Shown one piece after another: positions 17,484 to 27,074 of a stretch of DNA of 52,178 nucleotides. The stretch covers positions 1-52,178 of the forward strand of contig JAJFGV010000023.1 in assembly GCA_021775965.1 (NCBI GenBank), written 5' to 3'. Source of the stretch: Alphaproteobacteria bacterium. Its GTDB lineage: Bacteria > Pseudomonadota > Alphaproteobacteria > Micavibrionales > Micavibrionaceae. Numbering within the stretch: position 1 is the stretch's first letter; the number at the start of each line of letters is the position of its first letter. Below the pieces are notes generated by a model. It had not been told where the DNA came from. It made no database searches and saw nothing but the letters and a program-made list of their open reading frames with translations. The translations under genes were made by a program, and so were the position numbers.

Positions 17484-17714
17484 ACAAACAGGCTAGATTA
17501 ATTATGTTAATATTCTGTTAAAAGGGTAGTGGATGGGGAGGTGTCTTTTTGCACCGATTCGTTTTCTGTGATTAACTCTCTTGCGAATCGTCGGATTCAT
17601 TGACGATTCAAGGGTTTCCGTGGTATTTCAATAAGGATCCAAGGCTTGTGTCTCCATGGGTTTTGAGTCCTTCCGCGATTCTCTCTTTTGCCTCTATCTA
17701 AAAGGTTTTTTACA
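17484..17714 (+). promoter_or_regulatory. Leader of the dcw cluster: GANTC cluster and palindromic operator candidate
   Basis: Six GANTC sites, the CcrM methylation target in alphaproteobacteria, lie at 17556, 17585, 17594, 17605, 17665 and 17677. A perfect 8-bp inverted repeat, GAATCGTC (17585-17592) and GACGATTC (17602-17609), overlaps a candidate -35, TTGACG (17600-17605). That -35 pairs with a weak -10, TATTTC (17624-17629), after 18 bases. A further CGATTCG half-site is at 17555-17561. No mraZ gene precedes rsmH. AAAGG at 17701-17705 is the likely rsmH ribosome-binding site. Confidence 0.55.
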
Positions 17715-18656
17715 ATGAATCATGCGCCCGTCATGCTGAATGAGGTCATGGAGGCCCTGTCGCCGGTGGATCAGGGTGTTTATGTCGACGGCACATTCGG
17801 CGCTGGCGGCTATACCAAAGCCATTTTGGATGCTGCTGATTGTACGGTCGTGGCGATTGACCGCGATGTTTCTGCAAAGTCACGGGCTGAGGCTCTCAAG
17901 CAAAGTTACGGTGATCGTTTCATTTTCATTCATGGCCGTTTTGGTGAGGTTGAAGATCTTTTGCAGCAGGCCGGTTTTGAAAAAGTCGATGGCTTTGTTC
18001 TGGATCTGGGCGTGTCGTCTATGCAACTCGATGAGGCCGAGCGTGGTTTTTCTTTTCGCTTTGATGCGCCGCTTGATATGCGTATGGACAATTCCAGTGG
18101 CGAGGAGACAGCAGCGGACATCGTCAACAATTATGCCGAAGATGATCTGGCCAATCTGATTTATGAATTCGGGCAGGAGCGGCACTCAAGGAAGGTCGCC
18201 AAAAAAATTGTTGAAGCGCGCGGCGAAGGTCCAATCGAAACCACTGGCGCGCTGGCGGAGTTGGTGCGTAGCGTGGTGCATAAATCGCCAAAAGACCCTA
18301 TTGATCAGGCGACGCGCACCTTTCAGGCCTTGCGCATTGCGGTGAATGACGAGCTGGGTGAGCTGGATCGCGCTTTAGAGGCGGCGGAAAACATACTAAA
18401 GCCGGGTGGTCATCTGGTCGTTGTGTCGTTTCATTCGCTCGAAGATGGCCGAGTCAAAGAGTTCTTGAAAGAGCGCTCAGGAAAACAAGATCGTGGTTCG
18501 CGCCATCTGCCTGATCAGGATGCGGATGATCGGAGTGTTACGTTCTCTCTCTCGCATCGTAAGGCTGTGAAGCCCGGCGATCTGGAAATCAAAGGCAATC
18601 CGCGCTCTCGTTCGGCGCGTTTGCGCGTCGGTATAAGAACGGAAGGCTCGTCATGA
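17715..18656 (+). CDS. rsmH: 16S rRNA m4C1402 methyltransferase RsmH (MraW)
   Basis: An S-adenosylmethionine-dependent methyltransferase that modifies C1402 of 16S rRNA and is the usual first enzyme gene of the dcw cluster. The ATG at 17715 (MNHAPVMLNEVMEAL), with AAAGG nine bases upstream, gives 313 residues; an upstream TTG is unlikely. Motifs are DGTFGAGGYTKAIL (SAM-binding), GFVLDLGVSSMQLDEAERGFSF, LDMRMD, TRTFQALRIAVNDEL and VVVSFHSLEDGRVK. mraZ is absent upstream. Its end overlaps ftsL by 4 bp (ATGA). Confidence 0.97.
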   Translation: MNHAPVMLNEVMEALSPVDQGVYVDGTFGAGGYTKAILDAADCTVVAIDRDVSAKSRAEALKQSYGDRFIFIHGRFGEVEDLLQQAGFEKVDGFVLDLGVSSMQLDEAERGFSFRFDAPLDMRMDNSSGEETAADIVNNYAEDDLANLIYEFGQERHSRKVAKKIVEARGEGPIETTGALAELVRSVVHKSPKDPIDQATRTFQALRIAVNDELGELDRALEAAENILKPGGHLVVVSFHSLEDGRVKEFLKERSGKQDRGSRHLPDQDADDRSVTFSLSHRKAVKPGDLEIKGNPRSRSARLRVGIRTEGSS

Positions 18657-19108
18657 AAAGAATGTGGCGTAAATATTTAACCGTTTTTGTTTTGGCCGGC
18701 TTGTCCGGCGGCCTTCTTTTGCAAACCAGCCAGAGCGTTCAGCAGGCCGAAGACGAATTGCGCCGTCTTGAAAAATCCGTCGACAATGAGCGCGAAACCA
18801 TCCGCGTTCTTCATGCGGAATGGGCCCATCTTAATCGCCCTGACCGTCTTGAATCGCTGGCCGGTCAGTATCTTGAGTTGGTGCCATCCAGCTCTGATCA
18901 GATGTTGGTGGATCCGGCCGTTCAACTTCCTGATCCATTTAAGCCGGCGATTCCGTCAGTGAAGCCAGCGTATCTGATGAATGCCCAGCCGGTTTCGATT
19001 GGTTCTGCGTCACCTTCATCTGTAGTAAAACCCAAAACAAAACCTTCAAAGTCAGATGAGAGCTTCAACGATTTGCTCGATAACGTTCAAAGTGGGGGTG
19101 GCGAATGA
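18653..19108 (+). CDS. ftsL: Cell division protein FtsL
   Basis: A bitopic divisome protein that forms a coiled-coil complex with FtsB and FtsQ and activates septal peptidoglycan synthesis. It has 151 residues: a short basic cytoplasmic N-terminus, one membrane helix at about residues 8-25, then a coiled coil (SVQQAEDELRRLEKSVDNER) and the conserved HAEWAHLNRPDRLESLA element of alphaproteobacterial FtsL. The last 60 residues are Pro/Ser-rich and probably disordered. It overlaps rsmH and ftsI by 4 bp each. Confidence 0.93.
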   Translation: MKRMWRKYLTVFVLAGLSGGLLLQTSQSVQQAEDELRRLEKSVDNERETIRVLHAEWAHLNRPDRLESLAGQYLELVPSSSDQMLVDPAVQLPDPFKPAIPSVKPAYLMNAQPVSIGSASPSSVVKPKTKPSKSDESFNDLLDNVQSGGGE

Positions 19109-20811
19109 TCCTCAGACGTTTGCGGATACACTCGATCAAGATCGCTGGTGAGCGCAGTTTTGCCATCGATCAGGCGCGTGGCCGTCTGGTTCTGATTAGT
19201 GCAGTTTTTATGCTGTGTTATATGGTGATCGCCGCTCGTGTCATTGATTTGACGGTTATTCAGGGCTACCTTGGCCATGAGCGTACGGCATCATTGCAAG
19301 AGGCCTCCTCATCTGTGGCCGCTATTGCCCGCGCCGATATTACCGATCGCAACGGCGTTTTGCTTGCTACCACACTAAAGATGGCCTCACTTTATGCCGA
19401 TCCGAACCTCATCACCGATCCGGAAGGCACGGCAAAAGGGCTGGTTAAAATTTTCCCTGAACTATCTTATGGCGACGTGTTGCAAAAACTGCAAAGCGAC
19501 AAACATTTTCTCTGGGTGCGCCGCAATCTGACGCCGCATGAACAATATGTAGTGTTGGAGCTTGGTCAGCCCGGCCTTGGCTTTGAGCACGAAGATCGCC
19601 GTATCTATCCGCAAGGTGAATTGAGCGCGCATCTTGTCGGCTACACCAATATCGACAATCACGGGTTGGCTGGTATCGAGCGTAGCTTTGATCGTTTTTT
19701 GGGTGATGGCAAGCCGCTCACCCTCACTATTGATATCCGTCTGCAACATGCTTTGCGTCGCGAAGTTCAAAAAGCCATGAGTGATTTTACCGCCAAGGCC
19801 GGCGCCGGCGTTATCATGGATGTTACCAATGGCGAAGTTCTGGCCGGTGTGTCGTTGCCGGATTTTGATCCGCATAAAGCGGGTGCGGCCGATCCGGATG
19901 CGATTTTCAATCGCCTGTCTCTTGGCGTTTATGAACTCGGTTCGATGTTCAAGATTTTCTCCACCGCGGCGTTGCTGGAAACGCACGGCTCCCCCATGTC
20001 GACGACCTTTGATGCACGTGAGCCGCTTAAGGCCGGGCGGTTTACGATCAATGATTACCATGCACAAAAACGTATTCTCACCATTCCCGAAGTCTTTATG
20101 CATTCATCGAATATTGGCTCTGCTTTGATGGGGCTGGAGGTTGGCACCAAGGCGCTGAAGAATTTTTACACCGATCTTGGTCTGCTCACGCCAATGGAAA
20201 TTGAAATTTCTGAGATTGGTAAACCAATGGTGCCGGATCCTTGGGGTGAGGTCAGCACGATGACCGCTTCTTACGGCCATGGCGTTGCGACAACGCCGTT
20301 TCAGCTGACCTCGGCGGTTTCAACAATCGTCAACGGTGGTTTTTTTGTGAAACCAAAGCTTATTCTGAGCGCTGGTAACGATAATCAAAACAAAAGTGAT
20401 CTGCGTGTTGTCTCGCCGCAAACGGCCGAGAGTATGCGCAAGCTTTTACGTCTGGTGGTCAGTGATGGCACGGGAAAAAATGCTGATGTGCCCGGCTATA
20501 GCGTTGGTGGAAAAACCGGCACGGCAGAAAAAATTGGTGTCAAAGGTTACGATCGCAAACGTTTAATTTCATCTTTTGTTGGTGCCTTTCCCATGGAAAA
20601 CCCGCGCTATGCGGTGATGGTGATGGTTGATGAACCGAAAGGAAACAAGAAAAGCTTTGGTTATGCGACAGCAGGCTGGGTGGCCGCGCCGGCGGTGGCG
20701 CGTGTGGTTTCATCGATGGGATCGATTTTGGGGATTCCGGTTCGCACGCATAATGGTGCCCCGGAAATCAGTGCTTCTCTCAAAAAATATGTGAGTTTTG
20801 AAGATGAATAG
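19105..20811 (+). CDS. ftsI: Septal peptidoglycan transpeptidase FtsI (PBP3)
   Basis: A class B penicillin-binding protein that cross-links septal peptidoglycan with FtsW. It has 568 residues: one N-terminal membrane helix at about residues 28-47, a dimerisation/pedestal domain, and a transpeptidase domain. Catalytic motifs are SxxK in YELGSMFKIFS (the usual Thr is Met here), SxN in HSSNIGS, and KTG in VGGKTGTAEK. The N-terminal domain contains DRNGVLLATT and the ERSFDRFL element. The end overlaps murE. Confidence 0.97.
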   Translation: MILRRLRIHSIKIAGERSFAIDQARGRLVLISAVFMLCYMVIAARVIDLTVIQGYLGHERTASLQEASSSVAAIARADITDRNGVLLATTLKMASLYADPNLITDPEGTAKGLVKIFPELSYGDVLQKLQSDKHFLWVRRNLTPHEQYVVLELGQPGLGFEHEDRRIYPQGELSAHLVGYTNIDNHGLAGIERSFDRFLGDGKPLTLTIDIRLQHALRREVQKAMSDFTAKAGAGVIMDVTNGEVLAGVSLPDFDPHKAGAADPDAIFNRLSLGVYELGSMFKIFSTAALLETHGSPMSTTFDAREPLKAGRFTINDYHAQKRILTIPEVFMHSSNIGSALMGLEVGTKALKNFYTDLGLLTPMEIEISEIGKPMVPDPWGEVSTMTASYGHGVATTPFQLTSAVSTIVNGGFFVKPKLILSAGNDNQNKSDLRVVSPQTAESMRKLLRLVVSDGTGKNADVPGYSVGGKTGTAEKIGVKGYDRKRLISSFVGAFPMENPRYAVMVMVDEPKGNKKSFGYATAGWVAAPAVARVVSSMGSILGIPVRTHNGAPEISASLKKYVSFEDE

Positions 20812-22225
20812 TGCCGCGGTAGATATAAAAAACTTCAAGGGCCTGACGCAGGATAGCCGTCGGGTTAAGCCGGGCTATCTTTTCGCAGCTCTGCCCGGAA
20901 GCAACGCAGACGGAAGCGAATTTATTGAAGATGCTGTGCGCTCTGGCGCGTCGGCTATTCTTGCGCCAGAAAAAACAAATCTTCCTGCCGGCGTGGAGCT
21001 TATCACCGACGATAATCCGCGTCGCCGTTTTGCGTTGATGGCCGCAGCTTTTTATGAAGATCAACCCGATTACATTGCTGCTGTTACCGGTACCAACGGC
21101 AAAACATCAGTGGTGCATTTTGCGCAGCAGCTTTGGGAATCGATCGGCGTTAAAGCGGCCAGTATCGGCACGCTGGGTTTGCATGGCGGCGGCATGGATC
21201 GCTCCGGGTCACACACCACGCCAGAGCCGGTTTCTTTGCATGAGGAGCTGGCAGAACTTTCAAAAGCGGGTGTTACCCATTTGGCGATGGAAGCCTCCAG
21301 CCATGGCCTTGATCAATACCGCCTTGATGGTGTCAAAGTGAAAGCCGCCGGTTTCACCAATCTTTCCCGCGACCACCTTGATTACCACGAGAGCATGGAA
21401 GAATATCTGGCGGCAAAAACGCGGCTGTTCACAGAAATTTTAAGCTCTGACGGTATTGCCGTCCTCAATGCCGATAGCGATGAATATGATTCTCTTCGTA
21501 GCACTAAAACATTGCGCATTCTTTCGTATGGCCATAAAGGCGAAGACCTCAAAGTTATATATCTTTCTCCAACAATAACCGGTCAGAAAACCCATCTTAA
21601 GATCATGGGTGAAGGGCATGATGTTGAATTACCGCTTGTTGGAGAGTTTCAGTTGATGAATGCTCTTTGTGCGCTTGGTCTGGTGATAGCTGAAGATCCT
21701 AAAAATTCTGATCGCACCAAAAATCTGGTGGAAGCACTTGAAAACCTGCGTGGCGCGCCGGGTCGTTTGCAGCCCATCGGCGGTCACCCAAGAGGTGCGG
21801 CCATCTATGTCGATTATGCCCACACACCGGATGCGCTGGAGCATGTCTTAAAAGCTCTTCGCCCTCACACCGAAAACAATCTTGTGTGTTTGTTTGGCTG
21901 TGGCGGTGATCGTGACAAAGGCAAGCGCCCATTAATGGGCAAGGTGGCGGAGGATTTGGCAGACAGAGTAATCGTTACTGACGACAATCCACGCTGGGAA
22001 AACCCGGCGCAGATTCGAAAAGAAGTTCTCGAGACGGCGACGCTGGCGGAAGAAATTGCAGGTCGTCGTGAAGCTATCCATCAGATTGTAGCGGAACTGG
22101 ATGAAGGTGATATCCTGGTGATTGCCGGCAAGGGTCATGAGCAAGGACAGATTTTTGGCGATAAAGTGGAAGACTTCGATGACGTTCAAGTGGCAACGCA
22201 GGCAATTCAGGAGTTGAAAGCATAG
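20804..22225 (+). CDS. murE: UDP-MurNAc-tripeptide synthetase MurE (meso-DAP adding)
   Basis: Adds meso-diaminopimelate to UDP-MurNAc-L-Ala-D-Glu. The ATG at 20804 overlaps the ftsI stop by 8 bp; a TTG two codons earlier is less likely. Motifs: LTQDSRRVKPGYLFAAL (UDP-binding), VTGTNGKTSVVHFAQQL (ATP loop), the Lys-containing YLAAKTRLF, YVDYAHTPDAL, and VTDDNPRWENPAQIR, whose DNPR signature specifies meso-DAP over lysine. About 473 residues, normal length. All catalytic residues seem intact, in contrast to the next gene. Confidence 0.97.
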   Translation: MNSAAVDIKNFKGLTQDSRRVKPGYLFAALPGSNADGSEFIEDAVRSGASAILAPEKTNLPAGVELITDDNPRRRFALMAAAFYEDQPDYIAAVTGTNGKTSVVHFAQQLWESIGVKAASIGTLGLHGGGMDRSGSHTTPEPVSLHEELAELSKAGVTHLAMEASSHGLDQYRLDGVKVKAAGFTNLSRDHLDYHESMEEYLAAKTRLFTEILSSDGIAVLNADSDEYDSLRSTKTLRILSYGHKGEDLKVIYLSPTITGQKTHLKIMGEGHDVELPLVGEFQLMNALCALGLVIAEDPKNSDRTKNLVEALENLRGAPGRLQPIGGHPRGAAIYVDYAHTPDALEHVLKALRPHTENNLVCLFGCGGDRDKGKRPLMGKVAEDLADRVIVTDDNPRWENPAQIRKEVLETATLAEEIAGRREAIHQIVAELDEGDILVIAGKGHEQGQIFGDKVEDFDDVQVATQAIQELKA

Positions 22226-23505
22226 TGGTGAACCGCAGCGACATTTTATGGGACTCTAAGGAAGCGGCCATTGTTACCGGCGGCGCCAACACCAAAGAAT
22301 GGATGGCAACCGGCGTTTGTGTGCGCGCCGAAGATATTCGCAAAGGTGATCTTTTTATTGCCTCCGATGGTGAAGACCTCAAAAAAATTATGCGCAAAGG
22401 CGCGGTGGCGGCGGTCGTTTCGCATGTGCCGGATGATCTGAAATGTGATATGCCGCTGCTTAAGGTCGCCAGCCCTTATGACGCTTTGCGTGATTTGGCG
22501 CGGGCGGCGCGCTACCGTTCTCATGCTACGGTGTTGGCGGTGCAGGGACTTGAGATGCGCCAGATGGTCAACCAGGCTTTTGGCGTGCTTGGCCCTTCTT
22601 ATGACGGTGGGCGCATTCTATCTGTTGGTATGGCCAATATGCCCGAAGATTATGATTTTGGGATTTTCTCTCTTGCTCCGGCAGTGCGGCCCGATATTGC
22701 GATCATTACTGACTCAAAAGGCGGCATCAGCGATCGGTTGTTTGAAAATATGTCCAAAACTGGGGCAGTTATTCTCAACCGCGATTGTTCAGACTTTTAT
22801 AACGTTATGGCGCGGGCCAAAGCGGCAGGGATTGAAAGCATTTACAGCTTCGGCATTCATACCGGCGCCGATGCGCGTGTGATGGAACATCTTAGTGCGG
22901 CCAACGGAACGCGGCTTTACCTTGATATTCTCGGCGATAAAATTTCGATGGTCATGGACGGCGATGTTCATAAGGCGATGGCGGCGGCGGGCGTATTGCT
23001 GGCGGCCAAAATCTGCGGCCGTAATATTCGCCGTGCCGCCCGTGTATGGCAGGTTGGTGATATCTTGAAGCCTGATGATGGTCCCGGCCAGTCCTTGTCA
23101 CTTTTTGAGCCGCAGGCCGCAAGTGCGGAACAAGCCGTCTTTCGTGTTCAAAATCTGATCGATCTTGGTTTCGGGCGGCAAACAGCCATTCTCGACAATA
23201 TGGCTTTTCCTGATCAGCCCAATGTCAGGGTACAAAAGAACGATTTGGCAATACCGCGCAGAATCGCTAATCTCGACTTTGTGTATACGTGCAAAGGGGT
23301 TTCAACCGTTGCCAACGCACAGACGGCGATCCGTTCTATGCATACCAAAGCGAAGTTAGAGACGATTGTAACAGACGTTCTGGCGCCGGGGGATTTTGTG
23401 GTTTTTGAACAGCCAATGAAAAAACAAAAGGCAACACTTGCGGAAGCGTTGCGTATAAAGTTACGAAGAAAACAAGGAAGGCAGGTTACCGGGAATGCTC
23501 TATAA
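22225..23505 (+). CDS. Degenerate MurF-like protein (predicted pseudoenzyme) in the murF slot
   Basis: An intact 426-residue frame between murE and mraY, exactly where murF belongs, with MurF-like architecture: an N-terminal domain ([30 protein letters not shown]), a central domain and a C-terminal domain. The catalytic motifs are gone. The ATP loop TGSxGKTS reads QGLEMRQM (residues 107-114). The EMGxxxxGEI segment reads FSLAPAVRP. The ITNxxxAHLE segment reads [17 protein letters not shown] and GDMLELG also have no counterpart. The UDP-binding DSR motif is replaced by VRAED. The frame has no stops and keeps 1-bp and 11-bp overlaps with its neighbours, so it looks maintained. A structural role in the Mur/MraY complex is an inference. 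Confidence 0.8.
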   Translation: MVNRSDILWDSKEAAIVTGGANTKEWMATGVCVRAEDIRKGDLFIASDGEDLKKIMRKGAVAAVVSHVPDDLKCDMPLLKVASPYDALRDLARAARYRSHATVLAVQGLEMRQMVNQAFGVLGPSYDGGRILSVGMANMPEDYDFGIFSLAPAVRPDIAIITDSKGGISDRLFENMSKTGAVILNRDCSDFYNVMARAKAAGIESIYSFGIHTGADARVMEHLSAANGTRLYLDILGDKISMVMDGDVHKAMAAAGVLLAAKICGRNIRRAARVWQVGDILKPDDGPGQSLSLFEPQAASAEQAVFRVQNLIDLGFGRQTAILDNMAFPDQPNVRVQKNDLAIPRRIANLDFVYTCKGVSTVANAQTAIRSMHTKAKLETIVTDVLAPGDFVVFEQPMKKQKATLAEALRIKLRRKQGRQVTGNAL

Positions 23506-24580
23506 TCTTTTAACGCCACTTGCGGAAGACCACCAGATATTTAACTTGTTCCGCTACCTGACGTTTCGCACGGGTGGGGCGATCATGACCGCGCTGATCA
23601 TCAGCTTTGTCATTGCTCCGCCAATGATCAAATGGCTCAAGAAAAAACAAAAAGAAGGTCAACCTATTCGCAATGATGGCCCCGAAACGCATTTGAAGAA
23701 AGCCGGCACCCCGACAATGGGTGGCCTGATGATTCTAATCTCGGTCAGTGTTTCAACTATTTTATGGGCGGATTTGACCAATAAATTCGTCTGGTATGCA
23801 ATGATAGTGATGGGCGGGTATGGTTTGATTGGCTTTGCTGATGACTATCTCAAGCTCACCAAGCGCAATCACAAAGGCTTGCCTGGCAAGGTAAAGTTAT
23901 TGTTGCAGTTTCTCGTCGGTATTGTTGTAACGCTTGGAATTGTAGAGACCTTGCCGACGGAGGTCAGTACCCATGTGGCAATACCGTTCTTTAAGGATTT
24001 TTTTATTAACTTGTCATGGTTTTTTATTCCCTGGTGCCTCTTGGTGATGGTTGGCTCCTCCAATGCTGTGAATCTTACCGATGGTCTTGACGGTTTGGCG
24101 ATTGTGCCGGTGGCGATTGCGGCTGCTTGTTTCGGTTTAATCAGCTATCTTGTTGGCAATGAAGTTTTTTCCGGCTATCTGCAAATCCCGTATGTTGCCG
24201 GGACAGGTGAGCTTGCGATTTTATGTGGTGCGTTGATCGGTGGCGCGATGGGATTCCTGTGGTTTAACGCGCCACCGGCCATGATTTTTATGGGTGATAC
24301 CGGCTCGTTGGCGATGGGCGGCGTGCTCGGAACGATTGCGATTATCACCAAGCACGAGCTGGTCCTGGCGATTATCGGTGGTTTGTTCGTCCTAGAAACC
24401 GTATCGGTGATTGTGCAGGTCGCGTCGTTCAAGCTCACCGGTAAACGCGTTTTTGCGATGGCGCCCATTCATCACCATTTCGAGAAAAAGGGCTGGTCCG
24501 AGCCGACCGTGGTTATCCGTTTCTGGATTATTGCTGTTATTCTGGCGCTCATCGGGCTGAGCACACTGAAACTGAGATGA
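23495..24580 (+). CDS. mraY: Phospho-MurNAc-pentapeptide translocase MraY
   Basis: An inner-membrane enzyme that transfers phospho-MurNAc-pentapeptide to undecaprenyl phosphate to make lipid I. It has 361 residues and about ten membrane segments. Motifs are [14 protein letters not shown], the catalytic [35 protein letters not shown] and the [13 protein letters not shown] His motif. The length is normal. It overlaps the murF-like gene by 11 bp and murD by 4 bp. Confidence 0.98.
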   Translation: MLYNLLTPLAEDHQIFNLFRYLTFRTGGAIMTALIISFVIAPPMIKWLKKKQKEGQPIRNDGPETHLKKAGTPTMGGLMILISVSVSTILWADLTNKFVWYAMIVMGGYGLIGFADDYLKLTKRNHKGLPGKVKLLLQFLVGIVVTLGIVETLPTEVSTHVAIPFFKDFFINLSWFFIPWCLLVMVGSSNAVNLTDGLDGLAIVPVAIAAACFGLISYLVGNEVFSGYLQIPYVAGTGELAILCGALIGGAMGFLWFNAPPAMIFMGDTGSLAMGGVLGTIAIITKHELVLAIIGGLFVLETVSVIVQVASFKLTGKRVFAMAPIHHHFEKKGWSEPTVVIRFWIIAVILALIGLSTLKLR

Positions 24581-25908
24581 TCAACGCACAAAATTTTGTT
24601 AAAACGCTCAACGGAAATCCTGTCGCGGTTTTCGGTCTCGGCAAGTCCGGCCTCGCCGTGATCTCTGCCCTCAGGGAGCTCAGCGTTAAAGTCGAAGCCT
24701 GGGACGATAACCCGCAAAGCCACGAAGCAGCGCTTCAGCTCGGCGCTGGCGTTATTCCACTGGCCGATATGGATTTATCGGGTTTTGCGTGTCTTGTTCT
24801 GGCTCCCGGCATTCCGCTGCATCATCCCGAGCCACACCCGGTCGTCATCGCCGCTCACCATGCGGGTATTGAAGTCATCGGCGATATTGAAGTTTTGCAT
24901 CGCTGCGCTCACGGGCGCGCAGTCATTGGCATCACCGGCACCAACGGCAAATCAACGACAACGGCGCTCATCACGCACATCCTGGATGCTTACGGCATCA
25001 AGGCAGTTTCCGGTGGCAATATCGGTGAGCCGGTCATGGGTCTGACACTACCGCCGACAAATGGCGCACTGGTGCTAGAGCTTTCTTCTTTTCAACTCGA
25101 CCTTTGTCCAACTTTTGCGCCGGACATCGCCGTGCTGCTCAACATTACGCCCGACCATCTCGACCGTCACGGCACGATGGAAGAATATACCGCCGTCAAA
25201 GAAAAGATTTTTGGAGAAAACGGCATCGCGGTTATCGCCACCGATGACGATCGTACAAAAAAGATTGCCGATACGCTCGCGACAAAAAACCAGCACATTC
25301 TATATACGGTGTCGGCACAGGATGAGGGCCTGCCCGAATGTAATGCGCTACAAGGCGCTCATAACCATCAAAATAGGGCAGCCGCCTACGCTGTTTGTTG
25401 CCACCTCGGTCTGGCTGATGATCAAATTTTCGAAGCGATGAAAACCTTCCCCGGCCTAAATCACCGCCAGTTTCTCACCCGCATCATTAATGGCGTTGCC
25501 TATATTAACGATTCCAAAGCCACCAACGCTGAAGCTGCAGCGCGTGCGCTGGAATGCTCCCGCAATATTTACTGGATTGTCGGTGGCCGCGCCAAGGAAG
25601 GTGGATTAGAAGGTTTAGAGAGTTATATGGACCGTATCACGCATGCGTTTGTCATTGGTGAAGCGATGGATGATTTTTCATCCTGGCTCAAAAAACATGG
25701 CGTGGCTTATGAGCTCAGCGAAAACATGGATGTTGCAACGGAACAAGCGCACCGCATGGCACAAAATGAGCGCGGTCAGCCCGGCGGCGCCGGTACGGTT
25801 CTACTTTCTCCTGCCTGTTCCTCTTATGATCAATACGTGAATTTTGAACAGCGCGGCGATCATTTTACTGCTCTTGTAGCTGAATTTGATGAGGAGGAGG
25901 CGGCATGA
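24577..25908 (+). CDS. murD: UDP-MurNAc-L-Ala:D-Glu ligase MurD
   Basis: Adds D-glutamate to UDP-MurNAc-L-Ala. The 443-residue Mur ligase has [15 protein letters not shown] (UDP-binding Rossmann loop), [15 protein letters not shown] (ATP loop), [36 protein letters not shown] and [15 protein letters not shown]. These are the full MurD set. It overlaps mraY (ATGA) and ftsW by 4 bp each. Confidence 0.97.
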   Translation: MINAQNFVKTLNGNPVAVFGLGKSGLAVISALRELSVKVEAWDDNPQSHEAALQLGAGVIPLADMDLSGFACLVLAPGIPLHHPEPHPVVIAAHHAGIEVIGDIEVLHRCAHGRAVIGITGTNGKSTTTALITHILDAYGIKAVSGGNIGEPVMGLTLPPTNGALVLELSSFQLDLCPTFAPDIAVLLNITPDHLDRHGTMEEYTAVKEKIFGENGIAVIATDDDRTKKIADTLATKNQHILYTVSAQDEGLPECNALQGAHNHQNRAAAYAVCCHLGLADDQIFEAMKTFPGLNHRQFLTRIINGVAYINDSKATNAEAAARALECSRNIYWIVGGRAKEGGLEGLESYMDRITHAFVIGEAMDDFSSWLKKHGVAYELSENMDVATEQAHRMAQNERGQPGGAGTVLLSPACSSYDQYVNFEQRGDHFTALVAEFDEEEAA

Positions 25909-27074
25909 AGCTTTTCTCCCGTACAGATCAATCCTTTTTGGGTCGCTGGTGGTGGACGGTGGACCGGCCGATGTTGGCGGCATCTCTGATTCTCATTATA
26001 TTCGGTGTGGTTCTGGTCACCACTGCCAGCCCGCCAGTGGCCGAACATCTTGGGCTTGGGCAATACCACTTTCTCAAACGCCACATCGTCATGCTGGTCC
26101 CCGCGCTAGCGATGATGATCGGCATTTCCATGCTCGGGCGGCGCGATATATGGCGTCTGGCCAGTGTCATGTTTGTCGGTTGTATTATCGCTCTTATTAT
26201 TGTCCTTATAACCGGCATGGAGATTAAAGGTGCGCAGCGCTGGATTCATCTCTTCGGTTTTTCTCTCCAGCCCAGTGAATTCGTCAAGCCGGCTTTTGCC
26301 ATCGTTGCGGCCTGGTTGATGGCAATGCAGAAGACAAAAGAAAAATTCCCCGGTAATCAGGTCACCGCAGGGCTTTATGCTCTCGTGCTGATTTTGCTTC
26401 TGATGCAACCAGACCTCGGTATGACAGTCGTCGTGACCAGTATATGGGTGTCCCAAATCTTTCTCGCCGGTTTCCCTTTTCGTATTCTGGTAGGACTTCT
26501 TCTGGCCGCCATCATTGGGCTGACGCTGGCCTATTTCGCCTTCGATCACGTCCAAAGCCGCATCGATCGCTTTCTCGATCCGACCAGCGGCGATAATTAT
26601 CAGGTGCAACGCTCGCTTGAGGCGTTCGAAAATGGCGGGCTGTTTGGTACCGGACCGGGGCAGGGAACGGTAAAACAACATCTGCCCGATGCCCATGCTG
26701 ATTTTATTTTCGCCGTGGCTGGCGAAGAATTGGGCCTGTTTTTTATTCTTATTCTAATGGCGGTCTTTATCTTTATCCTGCTACGTGGCTTTAACCGCTT
26801 GATGGACAGTGATGACATGTTTGTTGTGCTGGCCGTTGGCGGTTTGCTCACAATGTTTGGTTTACAGGCCATGATTCATATGGGCTCCAGCCTGCAACTC
26901 CTCCCAGCCAAGGGTATGACCCTGCCGTTTATCAGCTATGGTGGCTCATCCATCTTGTCTATGGGTCTATCGATGGGCGTGATTCTGGCCCTGACGCGGC
27001 GGCAGGTGCGATCGGGGATTGCGCGCGGCGGGGTGTCCGTGCGAAGCTCCCAATCAGCAGAAGGAAAAGCATGA
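25905..27074 (+). CDS. ftsW: Septal peptidoglycan glycosyltransferase FtsW (SEDS)
   Basis: A polytopic SEDS family polymerase that works with FtsI at the septum. It has 389 residues and about ten membrane segments. Landmarks are KGAQRWIHLFGFSLQPSEF, QPDLGMTVV, the periplasmic loop with YQVQRSLEAFENGGLFGTG, LPDAHADFIFAVAGEELG and PFISYGGSSIL. All are typical of FtsW. It overlaps murD and murG by 4 bp each. Confidence 0.97.
   Translation: MKLFSRTDQSFLGRWWWTVDRPMLAASLILIIFGVVLVTTASPPVAEHLGLGQYHFLKRHIVMLVPALAMMIGISMLGRRDIWRLASVMFVGCIIALIIVLITGMEIKGAQRWIHLFGFSLQPSEFVKPAFAIVAAWLMAMQKTKEKFPGNQVTAGLYALVLILLLMQPDLGMTVVVTSIWVSQIFLAGFPFRILVGLLLAAIIGLTLAYFAFDHVQSRIDRFLDPTSGDNYQVQRSLEAFENGGLFGTGPGQGTVKQHLPDAHADFIFAVAGEELGLFFILILMAVFIFILLRGFNRLMDSDDMFVVLAVGGLLTMFGLQAMIHMGSSLQLLPAKGMTLPFISYGGSSILSMGLSMGVILALTRRQVRSGIARGGVSVRSSQSAEGKA

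Noticed and set aside
17524-17545. MraZ-type operator repeats (TGGG with 10-base period) in the G-rich stretch upstream of rsmH
   Set aside because: The G-rich run does not give the regular TGGG repeats expected, and no mraZ gene is present in the window.
22225-23505. Treating the murF-like gene as a plain pseudogene
   Set aside because: There is no stop, frameshift or truncation across 426 codons, the overlaps with murE and mraY are intact, and the domain pattern is kept. Loss is confined to catalytic motifs.
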